Positions 38,501 to 50,800 of a DNA stretch of 64,000 nt are shown here, one piece after another. The notes beneath the pieces were generated by a model, which worked only from the letters and a program-made list of their open reading frames with translations, did no database searches and was not told the DNA's origin. This stretch comes from Edolisoma coerulescens. Taxonomy: Eukaryota > Chordata > Aves > Passeriformes > Campephagidae. Location of the stretch: NCBI GenBank assembly GCA_013397115.1, contig VWZW01004026.1:1426652-1490651 (forward strand), read 5' to 3'. The position numbers and the translations under genes are program-made. The stretch's first letter is position 1. The number at the start of each line of letters is the position of its first letter.

Positions 38501-41500
38501 AGTGGAAAGTGTTAAAAAGGCTGGGAGTGTTTGAGGTTCTGTGATCACCCTGATGTAAGCAGTGAGCTTTTTTTTTTCCCACAGAAGGTAATTTCCCACC
38601 AGCGTCATTTAAGCTGAAGTAGTGATGGTGTGCAGTATTCAATGGAGAGAAGAAAAAATGTTAAGAAATTTCTGGTTATTAGTTGTAGTGAGGTTTTGCA
38701 TTACAGTGTTCATTGTTAGGCTTTGTTTCATCACCTTAGGTATTATTGTTCCAAGTTTTAGGCATCTTTTGCAGGCTTTAAGCTGTACACAGATTGATTT
38801 GTCTTCAAAGATGTTAAATTGTGTTTTGGGCAAGTAAGAGAACAAAGCATGATCTAGGACTACCCTCTTGCTTATTCATATCAGCTATTATATTATAAAT
38901 TACTGCTTTTACATTAATTTCCAAGAAAGTTAATGCAGAATGATGACAGAAGGCATGGCATTTGGAAATGATACTGTTCTCACCTTTCCAAAACATACCA
39001 GTAAATAGACAATTCAGATGACGTGATACAAACTAAGGTTATGATGCAGTTCTTTTTTAACCGCAAATGCTGTTAAAATTTTAGCTTAGAATGCTAGCAA
39101 GCAGTAAGAAGAAGATGCAATATTTTTTCTATGGCAGTTCACTAAAAATATGAGCTGAATAAAATTATTTTGAGTTCCAAGGAGAAAGTTTCTACGGCTC
39201 ATTTTTTAGTATGTTGCTGACCGTCTCAAATATCATGTTTAGCATTGTAGTACAGGCTTTTGTCGTTCGTCTAAATTAGGTCTGTTTGCAGCCTGGTGTG
39301 CTGAAGCTTTATATTCCCATCAGTCTGAAGCACAAAAAATAGCCCAGATTTAGTGGGACACGTTACCAGTGGTACTATTTTACTCTGCAAAATTGACTGT
39401 CCATTTAGTAGAAGTAGCAGTATGACAGGTATGCTGACAACAGCACAAATTGGGAACTGAGAGCATGATTGATAAAACCCTCAAGTTAAAATTTCCTATC
39501 TAAAGTTCATGTCCAACCCATAAACTATTCTTCATGCTACTGCAGATAGCAGTAAAAATCCTGTTTCTTTTACGTTTTGGAAGAGCTACCTCTCAAAAAT
39601 GTATTTATGTTGTGCTACTTTTAATATACAGAAGCTGATAATTTACCGTAGTAAATGTAGGCAGAAAATATTTTGGTGTCCTTAGAGATTTTTCCCCATG
39701 AGCTACATTTACATGTTTTCAGATGTTTTTGCTTGTTTAAAAATCTTTTAATCTTCCATGGATTTAATTGAAACCTGCCTCTTTCAGTATGTGACATTGC
39801 CTGAATTGCCTGCTGTTATGGTCTTCAAAGATGGAACTTACTTTGTTTATGATGGTAAGTAAAAGTGGATATTATCTTAAGATATTTAAAGCGTATATGG
39901 AGAAACTGAAGGAGTCGGGATTTTTTGAAGGGTATGTTGGGGAGTTGGGAAATTCCCCAGTTTTATGATAAATAGCAGCTTTTTCATGAGGGAAAAGAGA
40001 AAAGAATTCTAGTTCTTATGCAACAAAATGCAAGGAATTTGGTTCAGCAATACTGAAGTAGAGGTGATGATGTTGGCTTTGTGTTTTTCAGTAGGATGTG
40101 GCTTCCAATATAACTGTTTTGCTAGCATTAATGTACTTAGAAAAGTTACTTCTTCCCTCACTGTACAAATTCATCATATACCTAGACTGCTTTACCTGGC
40201 TTGTTCAGGGTGTAGGCTGTAGAATGGCCACCTGAAGCTAGTAGTGTTTTTAACACTGCCATTTGTACAGTGTACATATGCAGTACATAATGGCAGTAAC
40301 CCTGCCGTTTCTGTACAAGGTGCATATCTGCATGTGTGCATATCCACATACAAGTATTGCATTGTACTCACACTATACCATGAGGCTCGTGCATCTTAGA
40401 AGCACCTACACACACACGTAGTTACATTGCATAGCCTGGGCTTACAAGTGCACCACTTATTTGCAAAAACAGCTGCTCTTGATTTAGATTGTTTTAAGTG
40501 GAAGTTTTCACTTCAAGTTGAAAACATATCACTCAGAAAATTATTCTGGAGGTTTAATTTCTGAGGATAAGTAGTACCACAGCAAAATACTCCAGGCTGG
40601 CCACCAAGGATATTCTTTGTGACCCCGCAGAATGGATGTACTTGTCGTTCTCTTCAGTTTGTTGCCTCCAGATAAAACTTCACTCTACAGCCTCCTTGAT
40701 TTGCATTTAATTTTTTTGATCTCTTTTTAGCGATTCTGGAGAAGGAAAGGTTGTCAGAGAAACACTTCTTTTGCTGTGTGGTCTGCTTGCTTTTCCAACA
40801 CCTTTTAAAACAAATGCAAAAGCCGTAATAATTCAGGCTTTTAATTTACTTTCTAAAAATTTTACTTTTTCGTAATGTACCAGAAACATTATTGTAAGTC
40901 AAACAAATCACAAAGATGCAGTTTAAGAGTCTGAATAAGGTTTTATGTGCAACTGTTATGACTGGGCAGAAATTTGAAGAGCTCACTGTGAGGAAAACAT
41001 TCTAGCAAAGTGCACTTCAGTCGTCTGACCTTGTCTGGTGTTTTGGTTTGGTTTTTTTTCTTCTCCATGGTAGGGGAAATGGGTGCAGATCTAAGGGATG
41101 CCTTATGCTTGGAACTGCTTGCTACTATCTTATGGTAGATAATTGTTAACCTGAAATTATTGATACTTCAGTCCATGTAATAGGATTTAGGACAAATTAT
41201 TTATTGTGCATTTATTCGCATAAAATGCAACAAATATCTATATATGTTTTTCTTTTTTACTTGTGATTTAGATCTAATTGATGGTCTGTATTAGAATTTA
41301 ATTCTTAATAGGTTGAAACATCTAGCATCTGATACTAGCCTTCAGTATGACTGTCAGTCACACATGATTACTTATTCATTTACATTCACAATGCTGTTTA
41401 ATGCATCTGCTTTTTCTTGATCTTTTTCATTTAAGGACTCTCGCAAATACTGCCTTCTGTATTTTTATATCTCTACTTTGTTTGAAACTTGATGACTTAT

Positions 41501-41791
41501 GCACACACACGCCCCTTTCTTTCTGCACTGGGTCACTGTTAGCTTCTAATACAGTATGCGTAGCATGATTTGCGTAAAGAAAGATTATTAAATCAACTTT
41601 TCACACTTTTCTATCATACACTTTTTGTTCAACAGTTGGAAATAGCTTTAGAAGTTTTAAAACTTGAGAGAAGTGCCCAGAAATGTGTGATAGTTTTTCT
41701 GAGGAATAAAACGAAAAAAGGAGGAAAAAATAGTGGTTGCCTCAGTAGTACTGAAATAGTAAATCTGATGGCTCACCTCAAAAAAAAATTA

Positions 41792-41825
<34 letters not shown>

Positions 41826-44800
41826 CTCCCCAGAGTATGAAGATGGTGATTTGTCATCCTGGATAAATAGAGAAAGATTTCAAGGTTACCTTCATGTAGA
41901 TGGCTTTACACTGTATGAACTTGGGGATACAGGTGAGATGATGTTACTACTAAACTCTTTGACATCGTGTACTAAAGAGTAAGATAAATCAAAAAAGTAC
42001 TAAGAACATGTTTTTAAAATTTAGAAATTAATCAATATCAGGTTAGAGCTGATAGTGGCAGTCTTGTTGATGTTGGACAGTCCTGTGACTAGAGGTTTCA
42101 TCCACAGCCTACACTAGTCCTCTCCTCACAGCATACAAGTTAGAGTGTCTAATCCTGTAGCAGTCACAAATATTAGCAACACTTTTAATTATAGAGCACC
42201 TTAGGTTTTGCATAAGTTGCATATTAACTCTTGGAATACATGCAGGGAATTTTAAAACTAGATTTAGAAGTATCAAATATGGATTGTTCAGATATCTTAC
42301 ATCTAGTGGATTTAGAGATCTTTGAAATAGATGTGGCAAGGAAGGGAGAGGAGCGTGTACTGAATTGGACTTTTCCCAGAAAACTTCAGCAAAAGTTCCG
42401 CAGGCCAAACAAAAATTTTGCAGCCAGGCGACCTCTGGAAAAGGCAAATGACTTGTACTGCTCTTAAGGTATACACACTCTGAGGTGTCAGAAAAAATAC
42501 TGTAAGTGTTGATTTTTCCAGGCCAGGACATCTTATCATCTATATTCCATTTCAAAATACTTGTATTCAATCAACATTGCATTCTCTCAGGTTTTAAAGA
42601 ATATGAAACATCTATGTTCTTGCATGTTTGTAAAGCTAATATTGTTACACCTACATTTTAAGTGGTTATTTACAGAAATGCTATTGCAAGTTGTTTAAAT
42701 GTTGCATATTTCTTCCTGTTACATTTTTGACTATTTTTTTGTAATTTGAGGAATTGTTAAATTTGACTTTATTAATACAATGGAGAAGCCATCATTTACT
42801 TTAAAGAACTTCATGTGTTAATACGTAGTACCTGGAATTTATTTACATCGTCTTTTGCAGTCTAAAAGGTAATTAGTTGTCTCCTGGTGTATTCGTTAGA
42901 TAGTGTCTTAGGGTGGACAGAAATGGGGAAAAAGAGAATTGAGGTGTGGAAGAAGTGGGATAGGGAGAAGCTACTGCTATTTCACAAGGAAGCCTGGGAA
43001 CAAATCATAGGTCTTGCCCTTAAAACTCTACAGTATTACTTGAGAGTGACTTTCTGTTTTTGAGGGGAAAGTGTCCTGTGGCATGGTGATAGGTAGGAAC
43101 TGAGCAACTGGTTGGCTTGGTGGGGAGGTTTTTCAGTAAATTGTGGCACCTGGAGAGAACTGACAAATCTGCCCTCTGGAGCCTTGGGTTAATCTGGCTG
43201 ATGACTGCACTGTTAACAGATCTGCTTTCCTAACTGCAAGTGCTTGATCTGGAGAAACTTTTGCCAGCTTTTTAAACTTACTTTTATCTGATTGACCATA
43301 GGACTCTTTGGGTTTGGTTTTTTTTTTTCCTTTTAATCAGAAAAACTTCACAAAGTAAATCCTGAAAAGGTCAGTATATTCTGGTGTTGACCTTTAAGCT
43401 CCTCTGACAGAGGGTTGTGAACCAAATTGTGTTTCTGATGTCATGAATTCTGGGCTCTGCCAGTAAATTTTCCAATTTTTTTTCCATAATGCTCACAGTT
43501 TTCAACAGTGCGAAAAATAGTTGTTACTGAATCCATACAATAGTGATTAAAAAAAAGGTCTCCATAGCCTCATATTTCAGGATATGCAACTATGCAGCTC
43601 GAGTAGGAAATTAATTTTTATCTGTGTTTTCTCCCTTTTAACTTCTTTCTATGGATAGGCTTTTCATAGAATGCTAGTGGTGTGAATTTAAAAGAAAACC
43701 ACAGCTTGGTCAGCTTGAAAAGGCTCTTTGGCTGCGAGGCTGGTTTATGCTGAAAAAGTAATTCTTGTCCCTGGAGAGTACCTGATCTTCTAAGTTGACA
43801 TGTTTCCCATTGGAGAATGTGTGTTTCTTTTTAAATGGTTTCAAGAATTTTATTCCTTATTTTAGGAAAACTTGTGGCTATTGCAGTCATTGATGATAAA
43901 AACTCTTCAGTGGAACATACCAGGTACAGAATTGAGTATTGGTGACACTATGGGAGAAATGTGCTGGTATGACATAGGGAAGTTTGGAAGTTTCTTAAAT
44001 ATTAAGAAATTTAGGTTAAATGAGCGGGTTTAACTTGCAAATGCTCTTTAATTTCTGACTTAGTGTACTAACTTTAATTAATTTATACTTAGTTGAAGCA
44101 CATGTGAGTTCAGTGAGATGGTGGGAGTTCCTGTATCACTCTTCTGCCATTTGTTAATGAGATCACAGGAGCAAATGGTGATCTCATAGCTTTTAAAAGC
44201 TGTTGTGTCACCTTTTAAACATAGACAAAAGTGCTTGAGTTTGGATGACTTTGAGATGAACTCAGTGAGTTGAAACAAATGACTGTACTTCAGTTCACTC
44301 GCACTGAAAATTAAGCTAGCGATGCTTCTGTATTAGTTGCTTGTGGAACTTAAAGGAAGGGATATTTTTGCTGGGGTTGGAGTTTGCTGAAGAGACTGAG
44401 AGGAACAAGACCTTCCCTTGTCCCTTTCTGGTTGCATACACAGTTGGACTAAAAAAAATACTGTTCAAGTACTGTGTATGCTATTTTCAGCCTTTAGGAA
44501 CGAAGCAAGATGAACAAGGTGGTTTTTGTTAGTCCTTGTTGTGGATGAGGTACAGATTGCTGCTTACTGGGGAAATCTAAATGTTTATTGTTTGTATTTA
44601 GAGTTTATCTTGGATTATCAATGCCAATTTTTTTCCTTCCAGACTAAAGTCTATTATTCAGGAAGTCGCTAGAGATTATCGGGATAACTTTCACAGGTAG
44701 GCATACATGGTACTCTGATGTCTTAATTAGGCTTCTGCATTAATCTTTTTCTAAGACAGCAGTCACTTTTTTTTTTTAATGTGAAAAATGTTACAGTGCC

Positions 44801-47800
44801 TGGTTTTATATTTATGTACTGATATTTAATAGGACCATTTCATTAACTAACTGTGTTTCATCATGCTGACTGTCTTCTAGATCATCACTTTTTTTGAATT
44901 ACATTGCTAAGTGTGTGCTCTCATTTTCAGTTATAGGAAAAATACTTAAGGAAGAACTTTTGTTGAAACCCACTATTGTGTTTTCTTTTTCATCATTTCA
45001 TTTTTAACCGCCTCTCTTACAGGGATTTCCAGTTTGGCCATATGGACGGAAATGATTACATTAATAGTTTACTAATGGAGTAAGTAAATTCTTATTTGAA
45101 TATTCTTTCTTCTCTTGTATTTGTTGCCAAGTGTATTTAATTAAAAATAGTCTTACAAAAAAATCTTGGCTTTCACAGCTTAAAAAAAAATCGCTGATGT
45201 CAGAATTCAGCCTGTAACATAGTATCAGGTTTTTGTTAAATTAAACTGTATAAATGTATAATTTAATGTTAGAAGTTTGGCTTACTGATAATGCTGATTG
45301 ACAAAGCTTATCTTTCAGGTCTACTTTGTTAAATTAATAACTCTTAGAATTATGAGGCTTTCATTTTTGATGTATTTTTAAGACATAGAGAAGCATAGAA
45401 TGCATGGAAGATGCTGTCTACACTTGATATGTACATGGTACATTTTGAAATTTATAGGTGGTTTAACAAGATGTTTGGCAGTTGCCCTTACTTGGATCTT
45501 TTTTTAAAAAAGGCATAATTAGAGAGTTGAGTTGCTTGGCATTTGTAGTCAACTGCTTGTTCTCCTCTGGCCTTTGGAGTTCTGAAAGAAAAGAAAATCA
45601 GGAGTCAGTATGCTAATTCTGTAAGTTTTCCAGATCCCTTTCTCAGGGATCAAACCATTAATTAAGCATGTGTTCGTGCCCCTAAAGATTCTAGGAGCTT
45701 CATGTGGACCCAGAAGCACAAGGTCTGTATTTTTGTAGAATGTCTGTAGATTAACATCTGAATGCAATTAATTTAAAAACAACTGTCTCTCAATTAAAAT
45801 TATGTGATTTGATGGAGCTAGTGCTTTATAATTGCCAAAAGTAAGACCTTCCTCACTTCCTTAATTGCTTCTCCTGTGCAGGCTCTTATGTCTGTCTGCT
45901 GAGCTGTTTCATCCTGTTTATCTGGCAGAAAAGTGTTTGTTTTTCTGTCTGGGCGAGTAGGAAATTTATTTTGCTGATTCAACAATGTATTCCCTTCTAC
46001 TCTGCTGAGTATCAGCACTGATTGTGCAAAGAAGTAGGGAAGAGAGATGAGATGCCTGGGAGGAAGGAAATGAAGGGAAAGAAGACACCTGCCACTTGGA
46101 ATGGTAGTGATCTAGTGGCAAGATCTGTTCAGCTGGGTTGTTTAACTGAATCTGCAAAATGCCTGATTTTATAATTTGTAGTATATGGAAGGTGGTTGGT
46201 CAAGTACTCACCAGCTTTTAATTATTTTCTAAATTGACTGTATACCTTTCAAGCATAAGTAGGAAGCTGCAAAAGAATGCAGCAAATTATGTTCAAAGTA
46301 GCAGCTCTTCATGTGGGTGCATGAATAATTTGAGTTAAAAAAAAAAAGTATTGCAACTGCTTTGGTTTGTCACCAGATGGCAGCAAGTGGAAATGAAAAA
46401 TCTGAATAGTGAGAAATGTATCACAGAACAGGTTTTTTACTGTGCCAGATGCACATTGGAACAAATCCTGTTTTCTTCACAAAGGACAAAATATTCTTCG
46501 ATTTCTGGAAATAGAACTAGTAGACCCTGACAGAAGTACATTTATGAACTTGGCTATAACTCCATTAGTAGGCATTATAATTCTTCTGTCTCTTCAGCAG
46601 TGTATTAAAGTGCTTTTGTTGGATTAGAAATGGCATGTTTAAAACCATGCACAAAAGAAGAAATCAGAATACCATGTATTTTAATTAAAGTACATAACTT
46701 TATTTAAAATTTTACTTAAAAATGCTTTTCAGTATTTTACTGAAAACAAAGATACTGCTTTTTGTAAGCTAAGGTGTATAGTATCACTGAGAATCTCAGC
46801 TATAGGTGTATGTAGAGCTTTCTGCTCTTGGAACTAACACATTAAATGTGCTTTTATGAATGTCTGTATAGCATATAGAATCTGTGTATTGGGATTGTCT
46901 TTCAGCTGCTCTACAACCAACTTCAAGAACATCAGTTACCAGACTGTTAAATGCAACAGAGACACTGCATCTAATTAATAAAACTTGTTCTGTTTTGGCC
47001 GAGATGACATATTTTGGGAGAAATCAATAACTTGTTACCAGGTGCTTGCAAAAACACCTGACTTGGTTTGAGTGCCTTCTACTTGAAATTCTCATTTGTT
47101 TCTAATAAGAAAAGAATAAAAATTTCAAGGAAAAACATTATATTTAGAGACTCTTATGTTGCAGATTGCCTCTGTGTACAAAGTTTTGTTGTTCGTTTTT
47201 TTTCTAAAGTTCCCTGTAAAGGATGGCATTATTTTATTATCCCTGTAATTACTCTTATGTTTTTTGAGGTGCCACCATGCTTTCAGCTTCAGTACTGGGA
47301 ACAGAGTCTGCACCTTAAATCTTAAAAGTATTCAGCTTCCTAGAAGTTCAGAAAATTGTTGTCTATAAGTATTAAACTTCTTCACTTTTAGGTTTGCATT
47401 TGAATTAAAATCAAAACCAAAAACCCCACCTAAAATGTGGGAGAAAATTTAGGATGATTTCAGTGACTTCAAAGAGAAATAGACCACTTGAGTAAATAAC
47501 CAGTATTTTCATCAAATAATTTACTATGAATTGATAGCCAGAGATAAGACTGGAATCATCATCAATATTACGTGGATTATAAATGTACATGGATGGGACA
47601 CTACTAGACAAGGATGAAAATGTAGAAAAATAAGGTGTGCATTGCTTCTGCTGTGAAGGAAGTATCTGAATTCATTACTGACAGAACTGTAGAAAATTGA
47701 CAAAGACAACCGGAGATTTTTAACCTTGTTTAATGCATTTAAATCTTTCTTGTCAAACAGTGGTTTTTTGCAGTATTGTAATTTCCTAAACCTGATCTGA

Positions 47801-50800
47801 TTTTTAATTTAGTGCTACAATGAATAGAAGATTAAACTGGTTTGTGTCCAGGGATTATTTCTAACATTTTTTTCTTTTTTTCTTTCCAGTTATGGTATAT
47901 TGTACATGTACATGAATGTTAACTTTGAGTAATAATTCTTTAAAAACTCTGTTGCTCATATGCCGTCTCTAAAAGAGCTGTAGAAAAACTTTGCTTGATA
48001 CAGCTCATACTTTTGACTTGGCTGGCAGAGGTTGATTGTTAAAGGTGATCAGTTAGACAATGGTTGTGTGGGATTAAATTTTTGAGTTACACTTCTGGCT
48101 TTGTAAACTAAAACACTTAATGCATTTCGTATACAAGGCTACTATCTGTGATCTCTTACTATTTGGAAAGTCATAAGGTACCTGATTTGCAATTGCTCTG
48201 GGTATGTAAAATGCTGTAAGCTTCAATAGGGTCACTGAAACAGATGTGAAGGAAAAAAATATTAATGAGAAACATGCCCATACCATTCAGGTGGCTATCT
48301 TCACCCTTCTCTCTTGCTTTCTTGCTTTTAAGGAGTTACTGTAAAGAACACACATGAAGTGAAGATTAATGGATTCCCTTTTGAAATGATGTAGGGATTA
48401 CTTGAATTGGAATATTTTATATGGTAGTTCTTTAAATATATAAACTGTGTGTTTTATGTTTCCAGTGACTTGACAATCCCTACTATTGTTGTATTGAATA
48501 CCTCCAATCAGCAGTATTTTCTACCAGATAGACACATTGAGAGCACAGAAGACATGGTTCAGTTTATTAACAATATCCTGGACGGTACAGCTGAAGTAAG
48601 TCTTCATTGTGGCTTGGAATATATTGGTTGGTATTTATTTCCTTAGATGCTAAAGTAAGGAAAAAATTTGGTTAGTCTGATAGTTATGCATGTGTTTTAT
48701 ATTCCTGTCCTGTCTTACTGTCTTGGGTGCTGTCATTGAATATGTGATTGTAAATTCTGGAGTCATGCTGTTGCATGTTGTACAAAGCAAGCTATCTTTT
48801 GTTTATAGCATAATGTTAGCTGGCTTCTTTTGATATTCCTTTTACTGGTGCAGTTGTAAATGGAGAGATTTTTATTCATCTTCTGGTTTGCATTAAATGC
48901 ATTCGTTTAAAATTTTGAATTATGGTGCATAATTCAACTGTGCCCTTTCTTTTGGGTGGTAAATTAATAAATGCAGTAGCTGGATGACTTATAAGTTCAG
49001 ATCCAAAAAACAGTGTTATATTTGCTTTGACTGTTAGAAATGGACACAAGCTTACTCTTCTCTGCTCTAAAACTAAAAAAGAGCTGTCTTTTCTTAAAAC
49101 AACAAAGTTAATAAATCAATTGGAATTGATGACTTGAATAATTTTTGAGTATTTATTCCCTCGGTGTACTCTTAAGTTGGACAGAAGGCTATGTTGTGTG
49201 GATGAGGAAAGAGGTCATGGAGCAGAACTTTCATTTGTGCTTCTGGGGAGAGAATGCTTTGCCACAAAGAGGAGGTGCTAACAAATAATTTGGCTTCCTC
49301 TTGGGAGAAACCTACTTCTCGTTTAAGCCCCAAGTCACTGTATACTGAGTGCTTCCTGTGTTAGCTGAATCCCACTTTATATTATGCCAGCAGTTTTAGG
49401 TCATTGGGTGGTAATGGCAAATAATGCAGAAGATATTTGTCATATGGGGTACTTTGGTTTATTTAATATCTCAGGTTGATGTAGAACATGATATAGGTGG
49501 ATTTATGTGCTGTTCAGGACTTTACTGGCTATGCTTCCAGTTGCAGTGTGAGGGCTGTTGCTATAACTTACTTGGTTCTTTGTTCTTGAGTTCTCCCTTT
49601 TTTTAAAGATTTTTGAGTGCATTGAATTATGTTATCAACATCTGTTAGACTCTATTTGTATGTGTCTTTCTGATTGAAAGAACAAATGTAATTGGTGTCT
49701 GTCTGGATTTTTTTTTTGGGGGGGGGAGGAAAATAATTTGTGATGCCTCACGTTTGTTGCCGTAGTGTCACTTAGGTCTTTCTATCTTTTGTTTGCAGTA
49801 TCTCAGCTAGAGTGATTAAAGGTTGGTCTAAATTCACATCTCTGTACAATACAAAAATACAGGATGTGACTTCATTTAAGCTGTCCGCATTTGAGGTGTC
49901 TGTAGATGTAAAATGGCACTACTTTGGCTACATTCTCTGCCAAGAAATTGTGCAGCTGTTGAGGAATGAGAGTCTTCAAAGTGTGCTGGTAAACAGCTAA
50001 TAGGATGCAGACTTTCTGAAGCACAGAGAAATTTCTGAGCAGTCTGGCATTCCCCCTTCTCTTCCTTGGCAAGTGTTGGATTATTCACCTGGACTTTATT
50101 GTTATTCTGTAAGAGCCTTTAGATAACCTTTTGTGAGTCTGTCTCATCTTTGTGGACTTTTTTTGCTATTTGAGGGGATTTGGTCAGATCAGATGCTGAT
50201 CAGTTGACTTCCAAATATGTGTTTGTTTCTCTGGCTACTCGAGAAAGGTGAAAACTGGTCCTGTCCAGCACAGGACTTTTGATTCATGTAGTTATTTTGA
50301 ACACTGCTCAATTAGGGGGCTTGATACAGGTCAAGTCATTGCTTGACACAGGTTTTATTTGTTACACCTTCATATCTTCTCTTTGCTTAGTTCTTAGATT
50401 TTTCTGTGTCGTCATAATCCATAAATGGATGTTCAACAGCTGCAGGAAAGTTCAGAAGAACTGTTTAGTTTTATCATTGTTACATCAGGACAGTTGCTAG
50501 TTTTTGTTAGTGTTCCTTTTTGGTAAGAGACCGAGTGTCAGCCCGTTGTCCAAGTTGGCACTGATTGTTTAAAACAGTTGTGAGAGACTTTTTCATGAGG
50601 CTACTGAATAATTTTTGTCCACGCTTAGCAATTTGGAGTGTCTGGGCATCATGAGATGTAAGAATAATTACTTTTCATTTCCTTCTAAAGGGACTTAAGA
50701 TTGCAAGGTCTGAAGAATGAACTTTTGGAATCATAACTGAAAAGTGTCAGCAGTTTTGACATGGTTCCATTTGAAATTTCAGGCACAGGGTGGTGATGGA

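Noticed and set aside
41796..41825. Poly-T as the reverse complement of a retrotransposon poly(A) tail
   Set aside because: No retrocopy sequence adjoins it and it directly precedes a functional acceptor, so it is better explained as an expanded polypyrimidine tract.
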